A DNA stretch of 64,000 nt from Pyrenopolyporus hunteri (lineage: Eukaryota > Ascomycota > Sordariomycetes > Xylariales > Hypoxylaceae). This document shows positions 1-13,097 of the stretch, piece by piece. The notes under the pieces were generated by a model that was not told the DNA's origin, did no database searches, and saw nothing but the letters and a program-made list of their open reading frames with translations. Both the position numbers and the translations under genes were made by a program. Each line of letters begins with the position of its first letter. Position 1 is the stretch's first letter. The DNA lies in contig CADCXC010000005.1 of assembly GCA_902806595.1 (NCBI GenBank), forward strand, positions 2,542,001-2,606,000, in the 5' to 3' direction.

Positions 1-271
1 TTTTTATTCAAAAGAGAGAATAGATACGACGGAACAACAGGTCAGCCCTTAGTTCTAGAGCTCGATGTATCTTGAATCAGGACCCGAGTGGCGTAGGATC
101 TCAGGGGCGGGTAAGCTGGGTTCCACAGGACCGGAGTAATTCGTATACGGCGAACATTAACGGTGGACCTGAGCGTCCAACATGGCATCGTCTGAAGTTA
201 AGGCTAGATTGAACAGCAACATCCAGACCTTGTTGCAAGAATCCTTCCATCGTTAACGCGTACACATCACG
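1..271. other. upstream region of the NR-PKS
   Basis: No coding region is supported here. It is the immediate 5' flank of the non-reducing PKS, whose ATG is at 272. I saw no convincing TATA box or regulator site, and the window starts too close to the gene to judge its promoter. Confidence 0.5.
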
Positions 272-3200
272 ATGTTATCACCAAACACCCGCGATGTGCT
301 CCTTTTCGTAGGGCAGGGATCAAGTCAACACTTAGCGAAGCCAGCATCTACCTACAACTTGAGAGAACGCCTAGGGGAGAAACAGCGATCAGCGTTCGAT
401 TCATTCTTGCATCGTTGCAGTGACTCGTTCCGGGATGAGTTGAATAGCGCTAGTCCTGAGGAACGTTCGAGTTTAGGGGTGGAACCCCAGGACGTTCTCC
501 GAGAACCTACCGCGCTCCTGGTGCCACCCCAACCTTACCAATCTCATCCGGTGTTCGAGACCCTTTCCCTCTACGTCTACGAAATTCTTGAGTTAATGCT
601 CTTCCAATGTCAACAACCGAGCCATCGTGTGACCGAAGCCGCTGGCGTTTGCACCGGGATTCTCCCCGCAATTCTTGCAACATCATTTTCATCATTTGAC
701 ACCGAACAATTTATCAAATCGGCCGTCGAACTATTTCGCCTCGCCTTCTGGATAGGGCTTAGAGCGTCATTATATTGCACTGAAACATCCCTTGACTCCT
801 GGAAAGATAATCCATGTGTACTCAGTGTGTTTGGTGTACCCGAAGATGCCTTAAAGGAGAAGTTGGCGGCTTATGCCGACCAGCAATCAGTATGTGAATC
901 CCCGCACGTTCTATTAGTGAAAGTTAGTAACCATAATCAAAGGCCCAAGGAAGCAACTCTAAATTACGAATATCCGCCGTTTTCGATGATGGAAATATCT
1001 CGATTAGTGGACAGAGCATCGATCTGGAAAGGTTGAAGGCCAGACTTACCACGGAGTCTATCCAATGCCGGTTAGCAAGTGTCCATGCTATCTACCACGG
1101 CGGTTCAGATATGAGGGTAACCATGCGTAAAGCCCTAAACGATGCTAAGAGAAGAGACATAAAGTTTCCAACCTGGGAATCCCTCCAAGCACCTCTCAGA
1201 TCAGCAACCAATGGCGCCCTTATGCGTTCGGGGGATTCTTCCCAATCGGAGTCGCTCCTTGAGTCAGCAATGCAAAGCATATTTATCGACAAAGTGGACT
1301 GGAGGGCAACGACGAACGAACTACACGGATTCCTTTCTAGCAAAGTAGACAGGGACTCAGCTACTCAATATCGAGTCTTGGGTTTTGGACCAGGATCGCG
1401 ATCTCTTGTTCAATTTGCCAAAGGGTTCCCCCCAAATCCCAAAATAGAGATCATTGAAAGCTGGGCAGACTATCCAGAGTACATGATTTCCGACGATATT
1501 GCAATAATTGGCGTATCTGTGAATTATCCAGGGGGTAAAGGCCAGGATAAATTATGGGAACTGCTTGAGAAGGCCGAGAGTACTGCGCAAGAGGTAAGGG
1601 CCTCCACGATGAATCCATTCCTTGGAGGGTAATCCTAATAACGAAAACCAGATCCCATCCTCGCGATTTGACCTATCGCAACATTACGCAACGGAGTCAT
1701 CTTCAGTGCCGACAGCGCAGAGACTCAATACAAAGTATGGGAACTTTATTGATGACCCGTTTGCCTTCGACGCCGCCCACTTCAATATATCTCCCCGGGA
1801 AGCTAAATCTATAGATCCCCAACAACGACTTCTACTCCATGCTGCTCTAGACGCTCTAGAAGATGCAGGGTACTCGCCAGATTCAACCCCAACCTTCCAG
1901 AAAGATACGTTCGGGGTATATATGGGGGTAGCTACTGGAGACTACGTCGATAATCTGAGTAACGACATCGACGTTTACTATAGCCCAGGTGCGTCTCTTG
2001 TTCCCAGATTTCCCAGACCATTATACCAAAGATATCCATTCCTAATATAATTAGGTACTCTCCGGGCTTTTTTAAGCGGCCGTATTTCGTACGCTTTCGG
2101 GTTCAAGGGACCCTCGATGGTTATTGATACGGCGTGTTCTTCGTCGATGGTAGCACTTTATCATGCATGCATGGCCCTGCGTTCAGGGGAATGTACAACC
2201 GCCCTTGCAGGGGGTGTCAACGTTATTACTAGCCCATATGTGAGTATAGAGCGTTAATGATATATTACGCGAAACCCTATGTGTAAAACATAACGTTATT
2301 TCTGACATAGTTACGGACAGATGTATTGCGGGCTTTCTCGAGCACATTTCTTAAGTCCCACTGGACAATGCAAGCCATTCGACATTTCAGCAGACGGATA
2401 CTGCCGCGCTGAAGGATGCGGTATAGTCGTGGTCAAAAAGCTTTCGTCGGCTATTAATGATGGAGACCACATCTACGGCGTCATACGTGGCATCGGCGTC
2501 AACCAGTGCGGAACAGCTAAGTCGATCACGCACCCAGACGCGGAGACCCAGGCAACTCTTGTTAAAGGCGTACTCAGTTCAAGCCGCATAAATCCAAGCA
2601 GCATTAGCGTCGTCGAAGCTCACGGAACAGGGACACAAGCTGGCGATTTTGCCGAGGCGTCGAGCTTAAATTCCGCGTTTGGATCCCGGTCAGCAGATAA
2701 CCCTCTCTATCTAAGCTCCGTAAAGGGTAATATTGGCCATTCAGAAGCTGCATCGGGAATCGCTAGTCTTGCGAAGATCCTATTAATGATGGAGAAGAAC
2801 AAGATTCCTCCTCAAGCGTCCTTCAAAAGGCTCAATCCTAGGCTTGAGAAACTTGTCGCTGAAAGCTTCGTCATTCCTACCCAGCTACTAGAATGGAATA
2901 GGGGCTCTGGTGTATCACCTCGACGAGCACTGCTTAATAACTTTGGTGCGTCTGGCTCCAACGTCGCCATGATCGTGGAGGAGTACGTTGCTCCTGTAAC
3001 ACGATCACGTTCATCGCAGGCCTCGCGGCTCGAATCAGCTCGATCTCATCACGTGTTCAACCTTTCAGCCAAAACCGAAAAGGCCCTCGAGACTTTGAGG
3101 CTCGGTTATATATCTTATATCAACAAGAACCCGGATATTCCCATTGATAGTATCTGCTACACAGCCGGTACTAGGCGGCAGAGACATACTCCATATCGGC

Positions 3201-6200
3201 GATCAATAGCTGCATCCAGTTTGGCCGAACTCCTCGAAGGCCTAAGCCAGCCTATTAACTCCGATGATATCCAACGGCTGAGCCAGCCCGCCAAAACGGT
3301 CTTCGCATTCTCTGGTCAAGGAAGTATCCACAAGGGCATGGGAGCAGAAATACTACGAACAACTCCACTATTCAGAGATACCGTGGCTGAGTGCGACGGA
3401 ATCCTCTCCCGACACGGATTTCCTACGGTAACACCGTTTTTAGAAGATTCCCCTAGTCTATCATACCAAAGAGGTGGAGATGATGTTGTAATTTCGCAAT
3501 GCGCCTGCTTTGTTCTAGAGTATGCCCTTGCCAGTCTCTGGATCAGATGGGGAGTGATGCCAGACATTATCGTCGGACATAGGTTAGTATCCTAGGTGTG
3601 CCTATGTACCAACTTATACCCCTCTCTTATACTAACGTGTATGAAATACAGTATAGGGGAGTACGCTGCCTTTGCCATAGCTGGGGCTCTGAGCTTAGAG
3701 TCCGCTCTAGTTTTCCTTGCAAGGCGCGCACGGCTCATGGCAGATAAATGCCCGCCGCATACGACAGGAATGGTGGCCTGCAGACTACCAGCCTCGAATT
3801 TCGCTAGATTATTAGAAGAAAAACCCGAGGACTTTTCCAATATGAGCATAGCCTGTCATAACAGCCCCGAAGATCTTGTACTCGCCGGTCCTCTTCGTTC
3901 CCTCGCTAGGTTTATCGAATACTGCAAGGATAAAGGAATTCGACACAAACAGCTAGAAGTACCATTTGGCTTTCATTCACCGGCTATGGATCCTATATTA
4001 GAAGACTTGACAGCATCCGACCCCAACATGAAGACCCAGCCGCCTAAGTTGAGGATCGGCTCAAGCTTGTATGGACGGCTTCTGGGCGATGGAGAGAAAA
4101 TCGAGTCCCAATATTTCGTAACTCATGCCCGAGAGCCTGTGAATTTCTCCGGCCTTATTGAGGGGATCGAAAAATGGGCTGCAGATAGCGAGCTGTCCGT
4201 TTTGGAAATTGGCCCATCTCCTTCGAGTAAGTTTATATTCCCCAGTAATAATAACGACAGAGGTCAATATTATGCTATTTATAATTCCAATAAGACTAAT
4301 AAATTCGATTTCTCCAGCGGAGTCGATGTTCAAAAAGACGCTTTCCAACAAGCCCTACACGTTTCTGCCATCACTACATCCATCGCGAGGCCAGTGGGCT
4401 ACCATAACAGCTGCTCTACAGTCGCTATCTCTGCGGAACTACAACATCGATTGGCGGGCCATCTATCACGGCTCGAGGGCTAGATTCTTGAGATCTCTAC
4501 CGCACTATCCCTTAAGCACCACTCCCTTTGTGCGACCCTTCAAGCATCCCCAGTTGATTAAGGGGTTTGCGACGAAGCAAGATGAGGAGCCGAAGCAACC
4601 CCGCTACGCTTTCCTTGCTCCTACCAGCATACCTATCACTGAGGGATCTACAACAATGTTCACTACCCCTATGAGCCAGATAAAACGTTTCGTCAAGGCT
4701 CATAATGTCGGTGGGGTACCATTATGCCCAGCATCTATATATCTGGAGATTGTCCTTCAGGCTCTGACGTACCAGGATAGCATAAATACCAAGGGGAGCG
4801 TTTGTGTTTTCGAGGATATTACTTTTGAACATCCGCTAGTATATACCGAAGATGGTGACAGAAACAATCAACAAGATGTCCAGACTCAGTTAGACACGCG
4901 ATCAGCTGAGGCGGTGCAGTTCTCATCCACGTCCCGTGCCAGCGAGATCCTCTGTACCGGGCACGTCCGAAGACTAAAGAAAGGAAGCCAAGCCAGTGCC
5001 GATCTATTCGCACGTAAGATGGCGCATGCCCAACGATTGAAACGGTCATTTACGGCAGAGTCGACGGACCCGGTAGAGACTTTCTCAGCAAAAACGTTGT
5101 ATCACAGAATCTTCCCTCGGGTGGTAGCATACGACGAACCCTTCCTGACCATACAACAGCTCACAATCAATCCATCTGGCCTAGAAGGCTACGGATCCTT
5201 CCGCCTAGAGCCGTTATCCTCAGATCAAGGCGGCCGTTTCATATCTTCCCCCGCTTTCGTAGATACGCTTCTGCACGCAGCCGGTTTTATAGCCAACACC
5301 TACGTTACGCCTGATATCGCTTGCATATGTGTCAATCTTGAGGAGGGCATGGTTCCAAGAGAAGCATCAGACGTCTATGCACAGGACCTGAAAGTGTACT
5401 GCTCTCTTGTTGATATCGAGCATTCGTTCATCGCAAATGCTTACGCGCTCGACTCTCGGGGGAAATTACTCGCCTACGTTGAAGGTATGCACTTCAAGAA
5501 GATTAAGTTGAAGTCCTTCCAAGCGCACCTTTCGCGAGTAGCGGCTCGGTCTACAAACAAAAGACCAATCCCAGTATCGAATGCCCACGAGCTCCCGCCG
5601 CGACAGGTAGTTACTAGAAGTCAGTTGGACGCCAATCTCGGAGAGGGTATTCCTAGCGGGCAGAATATGATTGAGGGAATAGTTCGCTCGACCATACGCG
5701 AGGTGTGCGGGGCTAGCGATGACCTTACTCCTTTAAATACTCTAGCTGAAATAGGCGTTGACAGCCTGTTGTTCATTGAAATGGCGGAATTGCTTGGGAA
5801 GCGTTTCCCCCACGCTAAAGTGCTTAAGTCGGAGCTAGAGAGCTGTAAAACAGTGGGAGACATTACCAATGTCATCGTGGAAGCTTCCGACCAGGGCTCC
5901 GCCTCCTCCGAGGCGCCCTCTCTAGTGCTAACAAACGTTACGGCACCAACGTCGGGGGTTGCAACACCCCTCCAGGAGACGCAATCCGGACAAATCCCAA
6001 GAGCAGGATCACCCATTCGGGCCCTTTTCCTAGATGTCTGCGGGCTGGATCCCACAGAAGAAGAGAAGGACCGAGCCATGTCACTCCTCGGTGTTGACTC
6101 ACTTCTATCTATCGAGTTGGTTCAGGAGGTTCAGGGCAGATTAGGAATTTCCATCGCCCAAGACCACGACAACATTTCTGACCTAACTTATAGGCAGTTA

Positions 6201-7285
6201 GAGGATATGTGCACGGCTAAGACAGTGGCGAAGTATGCATCCGGTCCCAGTAGAGGCCCACACTTGCCAGTTGAGCCCTCCAACGGGAGCTTAACTGCGA
6301 GTAACTCTATCGAAAGCTTGTCCGGTCTCACTAGTCTAGACGAGACCCCAAACTTCCCCAAGCTCCTCCAACGCCAGGTTAGCAAAGGGCCAAAGAGTAG
6401 CCTGTACATGTTCCACGACGGCAGTGGCCTTTGCGGGATGTATTCGCGGCTTCCGAGCATCGACCGAACGGTTCACGGCATATTCAGCTTAGACTCACCA
6501 ACTTCTAGTAACAGGACTAATCAGACGATGGAAGACCTTGCGGCGGTTTATATCGAGCGTGCGAAGCTAGCATCTCAGTCTGAAATAATTCTAAGTGGTA
6601 AGTGACTTGCTTTATTTGGCATAATATTATACTGGCCAGTGACATGCTAATTTCCTTGCTATCAGGGTGGTCGTTCGGTGGTGTCCTCGCATTCGAAGTC
6701 TCGCGTCAACTCCGGAAGATGGGAAAGACTGTAAAAGGGGTAATTTTGATTGACTCGCCGGTTCCTATCAATCACCAGGCACTCCCAGAGCAGGTCGTTT
6801 CCTACGTGCTAAATAGGGGCTCCACTTCCAGCGGTACTAGAGCCGTCAAGTCGGAAGAAGCCAAAAAGGTGCGAGACAGCATCGCAACACAATTCAAAAA
6901 GCACGCAATGATGTTGCAGAACTACAGCCTTTCCCCAGCTAGGTTACAAGACAAGGCAAGCGATATACCGTGTGTGATTCTCAGATGCACCGGCACTATA
7001 GACACCAAAAAACTGTGCGGTGTAGCCTACCCCTGGCTAAACGACACCGAGGCTCAAAAGGAGTCTATACAAAAGTGGGAACAGGTAGTTGGGAGAACCA
7101 TACCGGTCCTGGAACTTGACTGCGACCATTTTGAAGTGTTCGAAACCGCTCATGTAAGTGTCTATCCCTACGAAATCCCGCTATATCGGTGTACTCCGTT
7201 CTATTCCAAGGCTAATCGACTGCCACTACAGATTCCGGACGTTTCTAAGAAACTGCAGGATGCGTGTGCGATGTTAGATGCGTGA
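272..7285 (+). CDS. non-reducing iterative type I polyketide synthase, SAT-KS-MAT-PT-ACP-ACP-TE
   Basis: This PKS builds an aromatic polyketide from an acyl starter and malonyl-CoA. Nine exons join in frame to 2149 aa: 272-889, 943-1593, 1652-1988, 2055-2239, 2321-3582, 3652-4226, 4318-6597, 6666-7153, 7232-7285. Domains in order: SAT with GVCTG (Cys127) and a later HAIYHGG histidine; KS from about 390 with DTACSSS (Cys563), EAHGTGT and KGNIGHS; MAT with GHSIGEY (Ser1018); product template with HNVGGVPLCP (His1338) and FVDTLLHAAGF (Asp1525); two ACPs, both with DSL (Ser1692, Ser1804); TE/Claisen-cyclase type with GWSFGG (Ser1972) and DCDHFEVF (His2124). All catalytic residues are present. The active SAT together with an HR-PKS at 19-27 kb suggests it receives a reduced starter, as in resorcylic lactone pathways; that pairing is inference. 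Tandem ACPs followed by TE also occur in orsellinate/depside-type synthases, which is the main alternative. Confidence 0.95.
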
Positions 7286-8147
7286 GTCATACTTGGTCAG
7301 AGAATTGTATATGTTTTTTTATCCAGTTGTGTGTACTGGCTCTATTTTCCTTTTACTCACATAGATTGGTATTCTCTGTTGACTACCTAGGTATATATAT
7401 TGACGTATAGCCAGCCTATGAGTGTTTACTCGTCGTGCCCTAAAACAATATCAATTGTTAGTGAAAATGCTCTATTCGTTGCCCCTTTCCATCCCATGGC
7501 CGAGGAGGTTACAAATGGCATCATTAGACGATAGTTTCGAATCATTATACAATGGTCACGACTACAGACAGGCCGCTAATTCGGTATATATGGGATAAAT
7601 TACCAATGGTGCCTCCTAAATTTTACTTGGAGGTTGAAAGGAATATTCAAAATCATATACTGCTCTAGCGCATTATTAAGTCTAGGGTGACCTCTCTTTA
7701 CCTATCACACTTCTTTTTACGCCTTTAGTCTCCTAGTCCTATTATGGACCATATCCATTACATCTACACCGGGTGCTCAAGGCATTAACCTAGAGAAGGC
7801 TTGCAAGGAACATCACGTCACAGCTGAGAGTACCTACTTTAACATGGCTCCAGTAATGCATTTGGCGTCGAGCTAAAGAAAGCGCCGATTCCATGCAGAT
7901 TTCAAGGTGATTTCGTCATGCTATCGTTCTTGCCGTAGGCACACATTGATATCCGGCGTCGATACCTACACGAAGAAACAAAGTACGCACGGCCACGCGA
8001 TCCTGAGTGCTTTGTAGATAATATCCACCATGGTGCTTCCCAATCCTTTCTTGCCGTGCCTTATATCCGCTGACGCTTTTCGACCCGTCCTCGCACGTCA
8101 GCATCGACCGACCTCATAACACTTTATTCCCTTCTCTTTAATATCAA
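7286..8147. other. intergenic, NR-PKS 3' flank
   Basis: This spacer lies between the convergent NR-PKS and the Q/P-rich hypothetical gene. It is AT-rich just after the PKS stop (7300-7700). I see no gene; the short minus ORF at 7916-8104 resembles no family I know. Confidence 0.5.
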
Positions 8148-8879
8148 CTACTCTTCCTGTTTAACCTGCTCCTCCAACCGGCCAAGGCACCCGTCAAGCA
8201 CAACCTGACACTGCATGAGTTCATCCACTTCCTCCAGCGACATCATGTCTCCGCACGCCGAATCCACGTTATTAAGGCGCTGAAAAAGAATGTCGCGGAC
8301 AAGTTCGTAGTTATTGTCTTGGATTATGAGCCACCATACAACGTTGCACATAAGCAGGTGACAATTAGGGTTCCTCCACAAGATCTGATCCGCCAGGCGA
8401 TACACCAATTCTCGCTGGTCTTTATTCCTATGGTCGACGTAGACTTCGAGACACGCCAACTCCTTAGCGTGGAACGTGTTTACGCCATCGTCTAGGCAGG
8501 AATAGAAGTACTCGCATAGGAAGTCGGCTTCTTGACTGCCTTCCTGCTCGGGTTGCTCGATGTGCGGCTGCTGGTCGCGCGGTTGCTGTGGCTGCTGCTG
8601 GAGTGGTTGTTGCTGGTCGGGCTGCTGCTGATGCTGATATTGCGGTTGATGAGAGGTGGCGGGCATACCGCCCACGGATCCAGTTACCGTCGGTTCAGCC
8701 CGATCTATTCTTGCTTGGGGCATTCTACCAGTAGGCTCCTGGGAGCCTGGTGGAAGAATTGTAGACTGCCCTGGTTTAGGCAGAATACGCCTATGTCGAG
8801 AATTCTGATTTTGAGGGCTATTATTTCCAGGATTACGATCTCGGGGATCCTGTTTTCGAGGATTCTGTTGTCGAGGCAT
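8148..8879 (-). CDS. hypothetical Q/P-rich protein
   Basis: This is an unrecognised protein of 243 aa in a single exon. I start it at the ATG at 8879 because the longer open frame (to 9011) begins only with TTG. Three parts can be seen. The N-terminus is basic, with an R-Q-N-P-R-K-Q-D-P-R-D-R-N-P type imperfect tandem repeat. The middle has Gln/Pro runs (HQQQPDQQQPLQQQPQQP). The C-terminal half is acidic and looks folded, rich in Leu, Cys and Trp (for example CHLLMCNVVWWLII), and may be a helical domain. It has no signal peptide or catalytic motif I can name. It is convergent with the NR-PKS and sits inside the polyketide locus, but nothing ties it to synthesis. It could be a lineage-specific gene. 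Confidence 0.5.
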   Translation of the reverse strand: MPRQQNPRKQDPRDRNPGNNSPQNQNSRHRRILPKPGQSTILPPGSQEPTGRMPQARIDRAEPTVTGSVGGMPATSHQPQYQHQQQPDQQQPLQQQPQQPRDQQPHIEQPEQEGSQEADFLCEYFYSCLDDGVNTFHAKELACLEVYVDHRNKDQRELVYRLADQILWRNPNCHLLMCNVVWWLIIQDNNYELVRDILFQRLNNVDSACGDMMSLEEVDELMQCQVVLDGCLGRLEEQVKQEE

Positions 8880-10927
8880 CTTCCAAGTGGGGGGAGTATC
8901 GGTAGGATGAGATGTGATGTGTCTAGATGGTTTTCTTACGGACGCGGTCGGTTCCGTTCTCGACAAGTGTTGCCGTTCCGACAATGGTACCGTTATCAGG
9001 TGAACCTTCAATAGTGGGGTGATATAGAATTTTGTGGTGTTCTAGGATAACGCGAAGGCGGCGCTGACGGGGGATTCAGAAGAATTGAGTGACCTTGTGA
9101 TGGCGAGACGCCGAATCGATGTTGGAGATTGGGAGTCACCGCCGGTGATTTAGGCGAAAGAGATAGATTATGGCATGGGGCGAGTTCTCGAAGCTAAGAA
9201 TCGACTATGCTGATGTTGTGGAGGAGAGAGAAATGAAGAAAAGCGCGCTGGAAGTACCGCGATTTCGTACACATATAATGTGGGGCGGCGAAGTTGTCCC
9301 AGGGCTCGCTGCCGGTTGCTCAGCAGGGCTAGGCAACCACGCAGCGGTGGGATAGGTACGGATTATTTAATTTGGAGAACCACAGGAAGGAAAGGTGGAA
9401 GGTGATAATGCCAACCGCAAGGGACGAGGTACCTACGCATGACGCTGATGTACGACAGTTGAGTGGACACTAGGCGAGAATAGCTGCTGTTTTGATACCT
9501 AACGCGTATGGTAGAAGAATTTGACCGCCCGCGCGGGGTAGATTTCAGTTGTACCTTTAGAATTCTGGCTTTATATTGAACATATTTATTTTGTATAAAG
9601 GAAACGGCCGCCCTGACGGAGCGGACTGAACTGACTAAAACGACAAAAGCCCACTAGGGCGGACGGCAACTACGCAAATCCGATTCTAGGTTAGGAAGAC
9701 AGCCATATGCTGAAATAGTATTCTGTTAAGTATAGAAGTATCCATATACAGAGTGCTTTCTACAATTATTCTGAATCCTCCCATTCGACTCTCCTTTCGA
9801 TGAATTATTTTGAGCCCTTCTTAACCGTTCCAAGCTCCCATTTCCCCTAGTATTTATGAAACTAACGCCTCCATGTTAGAGGCAATATACTATTTAATAC
9901 TTATATAACTAGCAACATTTCACTTCTCGTATTTGAGACGCAAGATGTGCTCTACCTCACCGTCGCCTTTATATGTAGTTGTGATGGTTTGAGTGGATTA
10001 TGTAATCTTCTCTGCTTGTCGTTACTTCCTGGCTGATAAGGGGACAGCGCTAACGCCTTATCGGGCTTAGGGTGTGGCCCACCTTAAATCGACACTTTAC
10101 GATTAACCCCGCCCCCGCACTTGTGCTGCAGTATCACAAGAACACCCAAGTACCTACCTAGGTACCTAATAGGTGACGGGATATTGTACATATATATTGC
10201 ACATCATTTATCTTGTTAAGTACATCTATTATCACGCAGAAAATGTATGCTTCGTATGTCTATCCTCTATGAAAAAATCTGTAAGTACAAACAGTACTGG
10301 TACATGTGAAATACAAAATATGCAGGTCACGTGAAGTGTGACCCATATTTTGTAACATCTATCTAATCCTCACATGAACTACTAACCCTGAGTTGTATAT
10401 CAATGTTTCTCGTCTCCACGGGCGTTATGTTGTTGTTACTTCTTACGAGCAGAAACCACCTTGTTAAAAAGCGTTGTTCTATACTAAGAACCTTTTCACA
10501 ATAATAAGTCATGTATAATTCGATCAACAGTTTTTTAGCATTAACTTAACCAAACTCCGCATCCCTATGTGCGTAGAATATCTCAATGAATGTCGCATGC
10601 AGCCGCATTGGGTTTAGACCGTCATTTATCCCAAGTTACTAACCAGGAGTAAAACAACACATAACGCATGAATGTCCATATAGGTGCCTAGGTAGGTAGG
10701 TACCTATCTATCATACCATGTATAAGTACCTATACAGAGGAGGTACGTGTAGATACCTATACATGACATACCCTTCAGGACCCACGTATTGTACCTGCGG
10801 CATGTTAAGTACAGTACTCACCTACCAACAAGTAGTTAGGTACTTAAGCATACACTAAGATATGCCCGGCGTACCCAGGCTGCCCAGGGCTGTCTTGATT
10901 TAGCTGCCGATATCGGTCCGACAAATA

Positions 10928-10939
10928 TTATCAGATCCG
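10928..10939 (-). promoter_or_regulatory. putative SreA-type GATA site 1
   Basis: The top strand reads TTATCAGATCCG, so the other strand contains ATCTGATAA. That is a perfect match to the ATCWGATAA consensus of fungal iron-responsive GATA repressors (SreA/URBS1/SRE). It lies about 720 bases upstream of the siderophore acyltransferase ATG. Confidence 0.6.
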
Positions 10940-10991
10940 TTCATGATCCACCTTGTGTTCGAAGCCCCCATTAATTTCCCAACTAAAATTT

Positions 10992-11003
10992 TTATCTGAT
11001 CCG
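10992..11003 (-). promoter_or_regulatory. putative SreA-type GATA site 2
   Basis: The top strand reads TTATCTGATCCG, giving ATCAGATAA on the other strand. The match to the iron GATA consensus is perfect and the CCG extension is the same as in site 1. It lies 53 bases downstream of site 1. Confidence 0.62.
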
Positions 11004-11072
11004 CGGTTAGCCGTCAACGCGTTTTTCCCAACCGTCGACACGGAGCTCATATCCTAATCCATCTGCTTAAAG

Positions 11073-11084
11073 TTATCTGATCCG
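11073..11084 (-). promoter_or_regulatory. putative SreA-type GATA site 3
   Basis: This is a second exact copy of TTATCTGATCCG, about 576 bases upstream of the acyltransferase ATG. Three sites in one orientation within 160 bases argue against chance. Confidence 0.62.
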
Positions 11085-11659
11085 CTTCCGCATACAGCCA
11101 AGAGCCACGGCCGTGGTTCGTTACCACCCCTAGTCCACATTACCTTCCCAATTTCCACCCATCCGGCCGCTGGTACACGTTGATGTTGACCGCACTGTTT
11201 CCCGCATTAGCGTGCAAAATGTTTTGGGTGTCATATTCCCCAGCTCGTATGCTGCTGGGAGGTGGAAACCAAGTGGGCTCCTCGAAGACGCCTCTGGGTT
11301 GAACCATTATGCTCCGGGGGTCCTTGTGCATGGGTATTTCCCGACGAATGGCAGAGACTTGCTCGGAATAAGGCGAGCCACCGATGAGGTGACATAACAG
11401 GGGTGATGGCTGAATAGCTTGACAAAACAGCTCTTGGTCATGTTTGCTCTGTTTCTTACCTACCTTCATTTGCTTATTTTTCCCAGATGAGATAGAGCCT
11501 TGGATTCTTGCTGGGGGCCTGAAATCTGCTCTCTAGATCTACGGCTAAGAGCTAATTGACAAATCCTCCAAGATAAAGGGAATAATTGGCGATTAATGAT
11601 ACGTGATATCCGATTGCATACAGGGATCAATCATACCGAACTCTGAACCAGCCTCAACA

Positions 11660-13097
11660 ATGGAAACACCGTCGGCAAACGAGCCCATACTAAAGCTCCC
11701 GCATCCTTACCTTACCCCCTACGTCCTCGTCAAGACCTCGCGCCCTTCGGAATCCGCTCCCTGGCTTCAGGTCAAGCCGCAAGAGCCGGCCGCCGCTACG
11801 ACAAAAAAGGCGACAAAACCCTTGCCGGAACGTCTCGACAACGAAACGCTCTTTTTCACCGAACCTACAGACCTCAAGTCAAGCGAGAGACCACCCGAAT
11901 CCAACAACACAGCATGGGGTCGCGCACGCCGCTCTCCAAGCTCAGTTTTGGCATGGGATACACCGACACCCCCGACCTTAGCGCAAGTGTGGCTTGTGAT
12001 CTATGTTTTATTCACGGTGAGACCATCGGTCGAAGGGATCCGACTCACACTGAAGGGAAACGGCCGAGAGGCACTTATTGAGCAGCTGAAAGCCGTGCTG
12101 CTAGCCATTGACCACCCGGCAGCTGCCGGCCTAGAAGATGAGCTACTTGCTCTGCGCAGCACGTTCTGGCAAGGTGCCGGGTCGCCGTTTGGGCCGCGCA
12201 GCGTCTGGGTTCCCGACTTCGCCGCCGACAACGATACCGAGAACTCGCTCGCGAAACCGCTCTCCGCATATCCGCTAACGCCGCTCGAGAACGCCCTAAC
12301 AGACGACGCGGTCGGTGCTGCGCAATCGTGGCATCCGCGACGACCTGCGAAACCGCGCCCCGGTTCTGTGGTGTATAGCCGATGGATCCCCCACTTGCGT
12401 GAGACGTTCAGCATGGTCGCGCTCAATTGGAAGGATCCGGAGCACCTAAACCTCTTCCACACGTGGCAAAACGACCCGCGAGTTTCGCAGGGCTGGAATG
12501 AGACGGGGTCTCTCGAGCAGCATCGCGAATATCTGCGCAAAGCCCACGTCGACCCTCACCAGATCACACTGCTAGCTGCCTTCGACGACACTTTCTTCGC
12601 TTACTTCGAGGTTTATTGGGCCAAGGTGCGTAAGGATAGGCCCAGCGTAGCCAAAATATCGCCGTGTCCTCCTTCCGGTTTACTTACAGTTGTTTATAAA
12701 TATTCATGAAAGCTAACTGCTTCTCTACCAACAGGAAGACCGGCTGGGCACGTACTACAGTGCCGGAGATTTCGACCGCGGGCGCCACTCGCTGGTTGGT
12801 GATGTGCGGTTCAGGGGTCCGCACCGCGTGACGGCGTGGTGGTCAAGCCTGATGCATTACCTGTTCCTGGACGATCCGCGCACGATGTACGTTGTGGGTG
12901 AACCCAAGTATACCAACAGCTCCGTACTCGCGTACGACTTCATGCACGGCTTCGGACTCGATAAGTTCGTTGATCTACCCCATAAGCGCTCCGCTTTCGT
13001 GCGTTGCTCCCGCGAGCGCTTCTTCCAGCTCGCGCCACTCGGTGAGAGCGAGAAGGTCGTGGGTGGTACATTGGTCGGATTACTTCCCAAGCTATAA
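11660..13097 (+). CDS. siderophore N5-hydroxyornithine acyltransferase, SidF/SidL type
   Basis: This GNAT-fold enzyme would acylate N5-hydroxyornithine in hydroxamate siderophore synthesis (SidL acetyl-CoA, SidF anhydromevalonyl-CoA; I cannot say which). Two exons, 11660-12625 and 12735-13097 (phase 0 intron with GTGCGT and CAACAG), give 442 aa, close to the family length. Family marks lie in the C-terminal half: SRWIPHLRETFSMVALN, then LNLFHTWQNDPRVSQGWNE, TLLAAFDDTFFAYFEVYWAK, and after the intron YYSAGDFDRGRHSLVGDVRF and FLDDPRTMYVVGEPKYTN. The start at 11660 is the first ATG in frame; the open frame extends upstream only from a GTG. The C-terminus ends in PKL, a possible weak PTS1, and SidF is peroxisomal in Aspergillus. 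Three iron GATA sites lie upstream, so iron repression is likely. It converges on the FAD oxidoreductase. Confidence 0.88.

Larger units (their letters stand above)
8880..11659. other. long intergenic region, promoter of the siderophore acyltransferase
   Basis: No gene is supported in this stretch. Short ORFs at 9170-9355 and around 11140-11469 lack any family resemblance. It holds AT-rich DNA at 9700-10700, several GGTACCTACCTAGGTA-like words (about 10146-10160 and 10680-10710), and three ATCWGATAA-type GATA sites at 10928-11084 upstream of the acyltransferase. Confidence 0.55.

Noticed and set aside
12001..12540. 179-aa minus ORF inside the siderophore acyltransferase
   Set aside because: It is antisense to a well-supported coding exon and has no family features.
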